In this document: positions 10,587-21,500 of the stretch, one piece after another
Layout of the letters: every line of letters starts with the position of its first letter
Position numbering within the stretch: the first letter of the stretch is position 1
DNA from: Crambe crambe
Lineage: Eukaryota > Porifera > Demospongiae > Poecilosclerida > Crambeidae
Direction of reading: 5' to 3'
Length of the DNA stretch: 64,000 nt
NCBI GenBank assembly: GCA_963924555.1
Contig: OZ004598.1
Location: forward strand, 4,240,501-4,304,500
The notes under the pieces: generated by a model
Database searches by the model: none
What the model was told of the DNA's origin: nothing
What the model saw: only the letters and a program-made list of their open reading frames with translations
Program-made: the position numbers and the translations under genes

Positions 10587-11899
10587 CTAATAATTATACA
10601 CTCTATAGCATGAAGTCTCAAAACCACAAAAATTTCACCCCACAAAAAATTCCTGTAACTAGAATAATACTAGGGCAATGTGCAACATTTGACAGTGAGC
10701 GAGCAAGCAGGTATTCTTTAGTGCTACAACTCTCTGCTTGTTGTTGAGTTTATATGTAACAAAGCACTTAAATAAATCAGGTTAGAGGCTCTACTATAGC
10801 AATGTGCAGAGTGAGCTAGTGAGCAAGTAAAGTCTCTATTGCTACCACAAAACCACTTAGATAGCCAAGCTCCTACAATTCACTTTGATAAGCCTAGCCC
10901 CCTATGACAAAAGGCTGTAGAAAACAATCTAGCTTGATTACAATTGGAGCATGCAGCATTAATTTATGCACGTGCAGGTGCTACTATACAGATAGGTCTA
11001 AGTACCATACCTACACCTGGGGTGTAGACTAGATTGAGTCATGATTTGAGAGTCAGCTCTCTCGCTGAAATGATGTTACCCCATATCTCAAAAGAAAGCT
11101 CTCTCTGAGAGCTTTCCAAATGGTGTACTTTTTACTGGTATGAGACCACACTGGTCATAACTCATGTGTAACTATAATCATAAGTCGCTGAAATAGTCAT
11201 CCTTTAGGCAGTTCCAAACAAATCACTTGTTTAACGAATTTTTTCTCCTTTCTCAAAGGCAGGCAGGATGAAATAAACTTAAACATAAACTACCTCAGTA
11301 TACTATGCATCATGTTTATATGGTCATGTGTTCTAGTATACAAGAAAGAGGAGTATACTGGGATCTAGTATATAAGTTTAAATTTATTTCAATTCTGTAA
11401 GAATAGGGCAGGGAAATCCGTAATTTATCTTGAACTGCCTTATTGTTTGAAAACTTTTCGTCATCCTTACATAACTTGCATTTATAATTTTTAGCATATT
11501 CAAGCACATGATAAATAACCACATCCCTCCACAAGTAGAGGCTTCCCTATAGCTAGGGACTGGCACATTATGCTTTTTTGCTGCTTCCCTATTATTCTAT
11601 TCTTTAATTCCAGCTGTATAAAGTCAATATTCTTTTTTACCGACCTATTATTCTTTAATTATGCTCATACCTGATGTCATATGTATTTGAAAGACTACAT
11701 AAATAGCTATTAGCAGACAAGTTTGGTCAAGCTGGTGTAGGCACACATGATAAACACTTTCAAGATCAACAATAAGTTCACTTTCGAAGCCTATTATGCC
11801 AGCATTATGCTTCCTGTTTTGAGGGACCTATTATTCCCAAAACTATGCTGGCCAGTCCCTACCTATAGCTGATGTACATTCTATTCTGTTGCTTCCAAA
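10587..11899. other. Spacer between METTL17-like gene and LRAT-domain gene
   Basis: Should hold the missing 5' exon(s) and promoter of the METTL17-like gene and the promoter of the plus-strand LRAT gene. I see a GAAAGCTCTC/GAGAGCTTTC palindrome near 11094-11117 and one copy of a dispersed repeat at 11033-11066, but no convincing exon. Confidence 0.5.
11033..11066. repeat. Left copy of a direct repeat flanking the LRAT gene
   Basis: Reads GAGTCATGATTTGAGAGTCA then GCTCTCTCGCTGA. A close copy, GAGTCATGACCTGAGAGTCA then GCTCCCTCGCTGG, occurs at 13410-13443 in the same orientation, about 2.4 kb away. Confidence 0.8.
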
Positions 11900-12409
11900 A
11901 TGGCGAATGAAGATGATTCATCTGAAAGAGTTGGATGGCTATTTCATGCTATTTCTAAGAAAGATCTGAAGCCAGGAGATCACATCTACTGCTACAGAAT
12001 GATCTTTCTCTATCGCCATCATGGCATATATGTAGGCAGGAAAGACTGTGAGGTGATCCACTTCTCTGGAACCCAGAATAAGGATAAGTCTGAAGCTCAA
12101 GTGAGAAAATGTACACTACAAGAGTTTTGTGATGGGGACCAGCTGTGCTTGGTGGCATACAGCTACTCCTGCCTACTGAGTGCATTCAAAAGAGGGGATG
12201 CCTGTCACGTGTTCAAGTGTGACACATCAGAATCTGTGATAGAGAGGGCACAGCATTACCTCAATAGACCAGACCTCTGGGGGGAGTATCACCTGCTGTT
12301 CAATAACTGTGAGACTTTTGCTATCTACTGTAAGACAGAAAAAAAGTATAGCTCACAGGGAGTGGGTCCTATCCAGGCTCTATTGAATCTACGCGCTAAA
12401 ACAGAATAG
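11900..12409 (+). CDS. LRAT-domain protein (NlpC/P60-type acyltransferase/phospholipase fold), intronless
   Basis: Single ORF of 169 aa starting at the ATG that follows AAA in GCTTCCAAA. The LRAT fold is recognised from GDHIYCYR, HHGIYVG (H40/H41), VIHFSG (H54) and FNNCETF (C127), which give the His-His-Cys triad of the family. LRAT-like proteins (LRAT, HRASLS/PLAAT) transfer acyl chains from phospholipids. This one lacks an obvious C-terminal membrane anchor, ending NLRAKTE, so it is soluble or differently anchored. Position 128 is Glu within NCE, as in the family. The absence of introns in an otherwise intron-rich neighbourhood and the flanking repeats could mean a retrocopy or a naturally intronless family member; substrate not predictable. 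Confidence 0.88.
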   Translation: MANEDDSSERVGWLFHAISKKDLKPGDHIYCYRMIFLYRHHGIYVGRKDCEVIHFSGTQNKDKSEAQVRKCTLQEFCDGDQLCLVAYSYSCLLSAFKRGDACHVFKCDTSESVIERAQHYLNRPDLWGEYHLLFNNCETFAIYCKTEKKYSSQGVGPIQALLNLRAKTE

Positions 12410-12576
12410 TGACAGCTCCAGTTTCTGGTCTGACCCCACCCCCCTCACATGGTTAATACTAGCTACATGTTGTTTTATTTTTGTTTTGTTTGTTGTCATG
12501 CTGTTCTTTTGAATCATCTTAATAATATGAATAATTATTGGCCCCTGGGATATGAACGAAAGCATTGGTCCTGCTA

Positions 12577-13332
12577 CAGGTTCTCAGAAGCCTATAGTGA
12601 ATTTACTGCATCTGTACAGAAGAGAGAAAGATGTTAAGGATGTTTTAAATATAAAATTCGTTCGCTAACATAAGCAAAAAAAAAAATTCAACTTTTAATA
12701 ATCGAGTGCTTCTAAGTAGGGATGGCGGGTCAAAGGTCATAAGACTGCATAAACTTTTCTTTCTCTTCTACCCCTACTCTACAGGTTCTCAGAAGGCTAC
12801 AATGAAATACTACATCTACACAGAAGAGGGAAGAATATTTAAAAATCATTCACTAACATAACAAAAAAAAACGATTTCTTTTTTTTCTGTTTATTAAAAT
12901 AAGATTGACACACTGACTTACTGGCTATAGTCATCAAAATTCTGCTTTGGCCATCTATTAGAGTGGCACCTAGAGGCTGATCTTTTGCTATTAGTTTTGA
13001 CTAAGGCTCTACTTCATAATTCAGTGATATCGATAGGACTTGGAACACTAGCTAGTCTTTCTCCACCATTTTAAAGCCAGCGGGGCCACATAGGATCAGG
13101 CACATAGTCACCATGTGGGCTACAGAGCTAGCTAACTATCTTCAAATTTTATAAAAAGGAAGAATTATCAGAGAGTGTGCTAGCACTCTCTGAGTAGGGA
13201 TGGCAGGTCATAGGTCATAAGACTGTATAAACTAAAACTCTTCCTTTTCTTCTACCCTTGCTCTACAGGTTCTCAGCAGTGAGATACTACATCTACACAG
13301 AAGAGGGAAGAATGTTTAAAAATTCATTCGCT
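12577..13332 (+). repeat. Three copies of an exon-like segment with splice acceptor (CTCTACAG / GTTCTCAG)
   Basis: Copies at about 12577-12665, 12780-12860 and 13262-13332 each read ACAGGTTCTCAG, then a TACATCTACACAGAAGAGG-like stretch, then GAAGAATATTTAAAAATTCATTC. The last two are preceded by a pyrimidine run (TTCTTCTACCC-type) and by AGGGATGGCGGGTCAAAGG-like sequence. They look like duplicated terminal exons or 3' UTR pieces. None opens a long reading frame. Confidence 0.65.
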
Positions 13333-13409
13333 GCACGACACGTACGTACCGTACGTACGCCTGGGGCATTTTGGAGTGTATTCCTAGATATATATTTACA
13401 ATTTTTCAA

Positions 13410-13443
13410 TGAGTCATGACCTGAGAGTCAGCTCCCTCGCTGG
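13410..13443. repeat. Right copy of the direct repeat flanking the LRAT gene
   Basis: Partner of the repeat at 11033-11066, same orientation, about 85% identical by eye. Confidence 0.8.
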
Positions 13444-13487
13444 ATTATACTTAAGGTACATGCAGGGCATTCAATGATGTCACCTCC

Positions 13488-14601
13488 TCACTTTAAATTT
13501 GGCGCTGATTTCAAATCTCTCACTCTCTGAGAATCACCTAATGATAACAATAATTATTAATCTTAACAACAACCATTACACATACATACACACATACATA
13601 CATACACACATACATACGTGTACTGTAGACTTTCCCTGGCTTTGAAGCCCAGACTAAATTCGGATTGTAGCTGGAATGAAACCTCAAGTCATTCTTACTC
13701 CGTGATTCACCTATGAAATGAAATTCATGTTGTACAACAGAAGTTAAAAAGACTACTCCTCTGGACGATAGACCCTTTACCACTTTCTCATCAAAAAATC
13801 TTTCGGGAAATAATTGGGTTATGTTGCCCAAAATCATCTATACCCACTCGTAGGTCTGGTCCTTCATAATCAGCATGCACACAACATGCAGAATATTACC
13901 CATGCAATAATACCAGTTTTCTTATGTTCTTTGAACCATTCACATCCAGGTGGTATCCGCTTCTGTAAGTACTGAGTCAAGTCACATCCATCTTTTGAGC
14001 AGTCTTTTACTGAATGATCTAGAACATAAAACATACCTCTGAAAGTGAATACATCCCCTCCACACTCACTTGATAGAACCGCATCAATTGCCTTTTGTAA
14101 TTCCTTGGGTAGAAAGACAGTTGGCAAACAAACAGACTTCTTTCTAGTTGGCTTTGCATCACTCCCTTCGCTCTCGCTGACAGTGGCAGTGGTGGTATCA
14201 CCCACAGACCTCTGATCCTTACTGACACTGGTATCATCATCATCCACAGAGCCAGAGTGCAACATATTACAGCCTCTTGTCGTTGCATCTTCAACCTCAG
14301 AGGAATTCACTTTTTCAACCTCTCTTTGGTGTCTCAAGTCAGCCTCTATTTCATCATCTCTCCGGTCTCCAAAGCCTTCAACCTCATAGAAATTTACCGT
14401 TTCAGTATTCTTTGTGCTCTTTTCAGAGAAAAGACGGACCCCGCTTGCTGGAATGGCTCTCCGAAGGTAAAGAACTGGAAAGGTCAAAGCTGGCAACATT
14501 GTTATTGTGTACACGTGTGTAAGGGGAATTCCCAGCTTATTCCGTAAACTATGAATAAACGTAGGTAGTGGGCAGGGCTCATAATCTGTGCACGCAGTCA
14601 T
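13488..14601 (-). CDS. Unrecognised three-exon protein, 321 aa
   Basis: Exons 14601-13900, 13837-13624 and 13537-13488 on minus join in phase and end at a TGA. I do not recognise the family. Residues ~75-160 are acidic/Ser-rich and probably disordered; residues ~170-300 look globular, with LPTVFLPKELQKAID, GGDVFTFRGMFYVLD and VVFLTSVVQHEFHF. An internal Met (residue 36) begins MLPALTFPVLYLRRAI, an Arg-containing, acid-free stretch that would fit a mitochondrial presequence if translation starts there. The gene is head-to-head with mevalonate diphosphate decarboxylase, 108 bp between start codons. If the first intron were retained, translation would stop after FCMLCAC at 13870. Confidence 0.6.
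13559..13620. repeat. (CATA)n-rich tract
   Basis: Imperfect ACATACATACACACATACAT run in an intron of the unrecognised minus-strand gene. Confidence 0.85.
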
Positions 14602-14709
14602 GCGATGGAGAGATCACACTGACAGCTCAGGAGAGAGGAAAATGGACTACTAGTGAGTTAATCCAAGGGTAGATAAACGTTACGAGGTATCGTTGAATTG
14701 GCGCCGGGA
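14602..14709. promoter_or_regulatory. Probable bidirectional promoter
   Basis: Only 108 bp separate the start codons of the unrecognised minus-strand gene and the plus-strand mevalonate diphosphate decarboxylase gene, so regulatory sequence must be shared or overlap the first exons. GGCGCCGGGAATGGAAGCG marks the right start. No TATA box is seen at a usual distance. Confidence 0.6.
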
Positions 14710-15268
14710 ATGGAAGCGAAGATGAAAGTAGTTACCTGTTCAGCTCCAGTCAATATTGCAGTCATCAAATACTGTGAGTTTTGAACAGAAGATACGTACG
14801 TGCATATCTACAGCATTTTAGCTAGCTAGAGAGCACAGTGAGTAGTTCTATAATATTTCAATGTGGGGTGCTTGCTTTTGAGACCTGATGAAGCAGGAAG
14901 GCGCAATAATAATACAAAGGGATGTGAATATACACTACAGGAGTGAGGACTTTTGAGGGTTTCAAGGTACATGCCATGTAGTTGACTGGATATATATATT
15001 TCAGGGGGGAAAAGAGATGTGACTCTCATTCTTCCCACAAACTCCTCCCTTAGTGCAACGTTAGATCGAAATCAAGTAAGTCTTGCATGTGTGCAATGAT
15101 TGTTGCTCTCCCTGTCAGACAGTGTTTCTTTCTGTCATATTTAGCTATCAGCAACGACTTCAATAGCTCTGAGCAAAAATTTTGATCGGGATAGGATCTG
15201 GATTAATGGCTAGTAAGCATACAGAATTGCATGCAATGCATGTAGTTGTAAGCAGCAGCAGCAGCAGC

Positions 15269-15304
<36 letters not shown>

Positions 15305-17856
15305 AAATAGGCTAACTAGTCATTTCTTATAATCATGATTGATAACATTCAGTGAAGAGTCCATGGAGAATGCAAGATTGCTACGCTGCATAGCTGAAGG
15401 TTCTTATGTTCCTTTTCCCCCAATACTCTTGATGTATATGGTTCATCATCATCATTATTTAATAGTGAGGAGATTGTGCAAAGAGCAAAATGCTGACTCG
15501 GGAGATGAATACGAGGGGCATATTCATATCTGCTCAGTGAACGACTTTCCAACTGCAGCTGGTCTTGCTTCCTCTGCAGCAGGCTATGCTTGCTTAGGTC
15601 TGTATGTATATATAGCTTGTCTAGCTTCCTCTGCAGCAGGGCCATCCAGTGCTCAAAATAACCCAGCAATACTGTGTGGATATAGTGCCTGATGACAACC
15701 CTGAAGTAATCCCATAGCTACTAATACAAATTTTGATCAGACAAAGGTGCACAAATTGACCAGAAACGTGGGGGGAAATGGCCAGAAAATGTTCCTGTGT
15801 CAGACTGTTATTTTGAGCACTGGCTTGGCAGGCTATGCTTGCTTATGTCTGTACATAAATTTACGATGGTTCATTCCCAGCATTAGATGATGGTTTCTGT
15901 TTTGCACTATATTCAGAAACTCTTCTTTTATTCAGTATTTGCCCTGAGCAGGGTGTACGATATCAAAGGAGATATTTCCAAGATTGCGAGGTACAGAGTT
16001 ATGAGTTAGTCACTAGAATTGAAGCAGTATCTGATACTCTTCTTTTTGTTGCAGACAAGGATCTGGAAGTGCTTGTAGGAGTGTGTATGGAGGGTTTGTC
16101 AAGTGGGAAAGAGGTGACAGAGAGGATGGCGCAGACAGCATTGCTGTTCAGGTAATAGCTTGAAGCTTTGACATGAACCATGCAGTGAGTGAGCACATGC
16201 ATGCTTTCAAACAATTAGGTGGCCCCTCCCTCTCACTGGCCTGAAATGGAGATACTCGTGCTAGTCGTTAGTGGGGAGAAGAAACCAGTGAGCAGCACAG
16301 CTGGAATGCAGACTTCGGTGCAGACGAGCTCACTGTTGGCTGAGAGAGCTGAAGTAGTGGTGCCAAAGAGAATGAGGGAAATGGAGGAGGCCATAGCCAG
16401 GAGGGATTTCGAGACCTTTGGTAAAATCACAATGCAGGTATGGTTATAATGAGGGGCCTCCCTCTGAAATGTGATAGAAGTGACCTCCTAACTGATAAAC
16501 CAAGAGCTATTGTGCATCTGAAGATTGGACAACTTTTCTATGATGGATAAAGCAGCTGCTACTAGCTCATGTGTCCTTAATTTAATAGTGAAACTAATCT
16601 AAGTTACTCAGCATGAGATGAACAACCCCTTCTTCCCTTCCCCCTCTTGGCAGGATAGCAACCAGTTCCACGCCATTTGTCTCGACACCTATCCACCAAT
16701 CATCTACCTGAATGACACTTCCAGAAGGATAATTCAAATCGTTACAAAGTTCAACGAAATACAAGGCAAAATTAAGGTCAGCTGAAGAGCTATATATGTA
16801 GCTACATAGCTAAGATGTGTAAATGCATATGACTTCATAATGTGGACTCCAGGGAACCATAACAGTGGACCCTCCAATAAAGGACAGTCCCAATCTAAAA
16901 GTACCTTTGTATAATTATACACTCCAAAAGAGGACAACCTCTCTACGAAGGACAAAGGCTGGGTCTCAAATGTGTCCATTACTCGGAGGTTCCACTAGAA
17001 GTGTACTTTTCACCTATCAGCTCTAAATTTGCTCTGATTTTCAAAGGTTCCACGATGTAGATGCTAGTCATCACTATGCATTGATGTCTTCATTGATGTC
17101 TTTGTTTGCGTAGGTAGCCTACACATTTGACGCTGGTCCCAATGCCGTCCTGTATGCCCTTTCTCCAGATGTGCCTCAGATCTTGGACATGATATATCAC
17201 TTCTTTCCTCCTCAAAAGAACAGCAAAGAGTTCAGTAGTCATACATATATGCACACTTTGAATCCACATCTTTACTTTTGCTTGATTTAGATACATTCGT
17301 GGGTTATCAAGCACTTATGTACCAAATCCAATTGGTATGGTGAGTCTTTAATAATGGTTAGACCATACAAACCAAATTCCAGCTCCTAAGTAATCATTTT
17401 AAGTATTATGAGACTGTCACATTAAATTCTAGCTACATTCCTTACTTTGAGTGGTCCCACTGTTGTCTAAATGATTGGTGTGTTCCTTGTGTAGGGATTG
17501 AGGGAAAGAATGGAGACATCAGACACGAGTCCTACCTGTCTCCAGTACATCATTCACACAAAGGTATTAGTTATGCAGCTGTTTTAACTCAGAGTCATGT
17601 AGCCACACCATAGTCACTATGGGGAGAAGAGTCAAGTAGCTAAGCTCTCATTGTAATCATACACTTAGACCTTTCCTCCTTTCTTATTATAATTTTGATG
17701 GGGAGTGGGTCGAGCAGCTAAAATAGCTCTTGTCATTATGGAGACATGGCCATGGACCACACACATACTGTATAGGTTGGCGATGGACCTGCCTTGTTGG
17801 ACTCTAACAAATCTTTACTGGATTCAAGTGGATTTCCCATCACTCCAGCCCATTAG
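14710..17856 (+). CDS. MVD: Mevalonate diphosphate decarboxylase, complete
   Basis: Thirteen exons: 14710-14773, 15005-15075, 15145-15212, 15353-15399, 15466-15597, 15936-15990, 16055-16151, 16219-16437, 16654-16776, 17114-17234, 17291-17334, 17495-17563, 17776-17856; the sum gives 396 aa, close to the ~400 aa of vertebrate MVD. It catalyses ATP-dependent decarboxylation of mevalonate diphosphate to isopentenyl diphosphate in the mevalonate pathway. Diagnostic sequence: [17 protein letters not shown] at the N-terminus, the GHMP ATP loop in [47 protein letters not shown], and [10 protein letters not shown] carrying the catalytic Asp (about residue 298). The C-terminus [16 protein letters not shown] is typical. 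The intron after exon 5 contains a partial copy of exon 5 and an inserted miniature element. Confidence 0.95.
15254..15305. repeat. (AGC)n-(AAC)n microsatellite
   Basis: GCAGCAGCAGC followed by a run of CAA triplets in an intron of the MVD gene. Confidence 0.95.
15641..15829. mobile_element. Miniature inverted-repeat element, 189 bp, with AGG target duplication
   Basis: Left terminus GCCATCCAGTGCTCAAAATA and right terminus TATTTTGAGCACTGGCTTGG (then C) are inverted repeats of about 23 bp with two mismatches. AGG flanks both sides (15638-15640 and 15830-15832). The element splits a duplicate of the MVD exon 5 end, CTCTGCAGCAGG before it and AGGCTATGCTTGCTTA after it. No coding capacity, so non-autonomous. 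Confidence 0.8.
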
Positions 17857-18393
17857 CAACTGTAACAGTATTAACTCTAGTATTCCTCTATTAACATAAC
17901 AATCCTATCACTATCATTGCATGAACTGTTCTTGATTCCCAAATCGCAGTACTTTGCAATTGTTCACAGCTCTGAAAATTAGCCACTGATTCTCCTTGCT
18001 TCTGCGACCTGCATTTTCTTTTCCTTTTTTTTTTTGTGCACATAGACACAATACTAAACATAATATTAAAATCCTTTCATATTATTATTATATTCCAAAA
18101 GGTCATAATGATAAAATTCAATGTCTTTAGTGACAAGTGCAGGTATGACCATAGCTAGTCAAAAATTATCAATGACAAATTAATAGTCTCTACTCCCTAT
18201 AGCAGAGCATTGTATCACAGAAATGGGAGGGAGAGTTCAGAAAGCTCAAGCCTTTACATATTAAATAAAGTGTTAGCTACAGTAAGATCTCAAAAGAAAA
18301 AAAAATGGAAATTCGATGAAAAAATTAACTAATAATAATTATCATTTCTGTACAATTAGCTAGTGTGTTGGAAAGTGTGTGTGTGTGTGTGTG

Positions 18394-18430
<37 letters not shown>

Positions 18431-18515
18431 AAGAGAAGAGAAGAGAAGAGAATATTAAAGAAGTAGAAAAGGTGATAGATAGCTAGCTATGACATACACA
18501 GCCTGAATGATTCAT
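17857..18515. other. Convergent intergenic region between MVD and the ETO/MTG gene
   Basis: Both genes end here. I see no exon. It contains (GT)n at about 18376-18393, (GA)n at 18396-18426 and an AAGAG pentamer run at 18427-18450. Confidence 0.7.
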
Positions 18516-21500
18516 TCATGTTTTCTCGGTCTTGATAATGATTTCAGGGTGACCTTGGGAGGAGGAGGAAGAGGTGTGTTTTGCAGTAGCCAGCTGCATG
18601 GTGACTTCCTGAGGACTTGCCACCAGGTTCACCGGGATAGCAATGGCCCTCCGGTGCAGCTGCTGCTGGGGGATCCCCCGAGTGACTGTAGCAGTAGGCA
18701 CAGTGACAGCTACCTGGTGGTGATGATGGACATGACCCATATCATGGCTATTGCTGTATGCTTCTTCTGCTCCTTGTCCTGCAACAATTAGAAATTAAAA
18801 AAAAAACAACTTCTTCAAGCATTATTGCTCATTTGCTCATGAAATAGCCAGTGATGTGCCACTGCGCATAGCTACCCTGGACAATTGAGTTTGTATAAGT
18901 CTCAGGATTATTATGTACCCTGTGAGAGTGCATAACCCCTACCTTGATTAACGCTAGACTACCTTGGAGGTCTCATCATAATCACCCCATGGGAATACAT
19001 GCCCCTGCCTTGATTACCACTAGATTACCTTGGACAGTCATGTCTTATGGTAATTATCCCATGAGAATGCATGGTCCCGCTTTGACTACCACTAGATTGA
19101 AATACCTTGAACTCCTGATGCACAGTTATGCATGTGGTTGGCCCAGTCTTTATGCTGACAGTAAGTGCCGCAATATCGAGCTTTATTGCAGCCACTGCAA
19201 GTCTCTGTAGCCCTGCGCCCACAGTTCCAGCAACTCTGCAATAACAAAGAAACAAGATTATAAAGAGTGAGAGAGGGAGGGAAGAAAGTGTAAGAGAGGG
19301 ATGGAGAGAGAGAAAAAGGTATAGGGGGAGGAAGGGAGAAGAAGGGAGGGAGGATGGAGAAGGAAGAGAAAGTGTAGCTAAGGGGAGGGAGAGAACAAAA
19401 GAGAGAAAGGAAGGGGAGAGAGAAAGAGAACATACTTCTTTTGACTTTGTTTGCATGCTGGCTTCTTTCAGAGCTTCCTGAACAGCCAATGCCTGAGCCT
19501 GCTGTATCTTCCCTTCCATCTCTGCCTTCACGTTGGCCACAGCCTCCATCAACTGCTTGCTACTCTCCATCAACAACCTCTGTTTCTCATCCATGTTCTG
19601 ACGTTTTACCTTCTCAATAGCTTCATTGACACGCTGCTGGATAAGACAATCTCGTTCCATCTGGAGTAAATCATAGTGCAGTCTTAATGAATCTATAGAG
19701 AATCAGAGGAGCCCAAGACCATGGCGTAATCCAACAGACACTACAGTTGCTAATTATCATTTAACTATAACATGTGATAACTAGAATCAAGACTATATCA
19801 GTTTAACTATTAACTTATAGCATCTAATATCTCTCTCACTTCTTTTCTCTCCATCTCAATCTGAGTGGTGGTCACCCTCTCTTTCAGAATGGCCATTGAC
19901 TGCCTAGTCTTCTCCACCATCCCCTGCACACTGCTCAGCATCTGTGCGATGGAAGTAAAGTCAGTCTCTACCAAGCTGTCTACACCAGTAGTGCTGGATG
20001 CCACCTCATCCATTGACTGCACTTGCAAGTTCACTAGAGCTATTACATGATCTACTCTGCCAGTTAACTATTTCATATACCATAAATGAATTTTATCACA
20101 TGACAGAGGACCTGATACAGGCTGATAGACAAAGAAGGGGATGCGAGAGCTGTTGATCATCTATACAAATCCCTCCCAACAGTTGTACCTCTTGATCAGA
20201 TAGTCTGACCTCTTTCTCACCACGAACTATGCCCAGAACATGAGTAGCTAGTAAATAGTGATGCAACTGATAACCTTTTTTATATCCTTATCTGGGAAGA
20301 GAGGTTAATTAAAACTACAGCATGCAGGTTAATTAAACTTACAGCATGCAGGTTAATTAAAACTACAGCATGCCTCAAGGTAATATAGCATGCATTAGCC
20401 TCAAGGTGATTAACCATAGCTAGCCTCAATTTTATGCTAACTCTTTAATATGCAGTAAACTCTAATGCTATTATAAGCATTGTTATAGCAAAGCCATAGC
20501 TATACTTCTCACACTTATAACCAAAAATGAGATCCTCTGAAATCAATCACATAGTAAGGGACTTAGCCTCCTCTTATTAGCTATGCACATTGATTAAGTA
20601 TAGTCATGCACAGTGTGAGGTTACTAGACACATTTATGGGCTTCTTCTTCATTCAGTAGTCCAGCCATTATAGAACACATGACATAATATTAATTTTTTT
20701 GGATGATATTCAATTTCTTTACCCTTTTCCCCACAAGTTCAATCCTCACCATTTCCAGGTGACCCCAGTCCTCTGAGAGAATAGTGCTGCCTCTCTTCCT
20801 AGCTCCGTGACCGTGGTCTGAGGGGAACGAGGTGTAGATGGAGTGATTTTCTCCCAAGGGAAGCCGAGAGGTAGAAACAGGGACCAGGTGAGTGATGGGC
20901 GGAGGGTGGTGGCTATAGGTGGGGGGAAGCTGTCTCAGTGGGGTGGAACTGGGGATGATGACCGTGTTATCATTAATATCAGTGCGAATTCTCTTCGGCC
21001 AAGACTATATGCATGCATACAAAGAAGATAATAACAATGACACTTATAAGGTGAGTCATTTAGTCACTAAGTCTTAAATTCTGATACTCATAATTGTAAA
21101 GTATTATGTTCATTTTTACAATCATTAATTCACGCAATTACTGTTAATATGCCAAATCTAACAAAGGCTATTGTCTATCTATTTGCATAACAACAGATGA
21201 GAGCCTATAATTTTCAATTAGTAGTTAAGATCTTTATTTTATACTCACACGTGCAGGCCAGATTGCAACTGCTGGTCTCCATGCAACTAATTCTAACAAG
21301 TTTCTAAGCTGCTAAGATAACGTACACTTTATATATGAACTGCAAGGTGCTAACAACAGTTATTTATATCAGCCAGTTATTTGTAATGTAGAGGCCAAAG
21401 TTAAAGATAGATTATGGGCATAGCAATCTTTTCTGGTTAATTATCTCTACACACATGCAGGCTATGAATGGGTAAAGTTTAAATACGAGCTATATCATAT

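Noticed and set aside
11900-12409. LRAT gene as a bacterial transfer
   Set aside because: It has LRAT-type sequence features (HHGIYVG, NCE) found in animals, and neighbouring base use is the same. Lack of introns alone does not support transfer.
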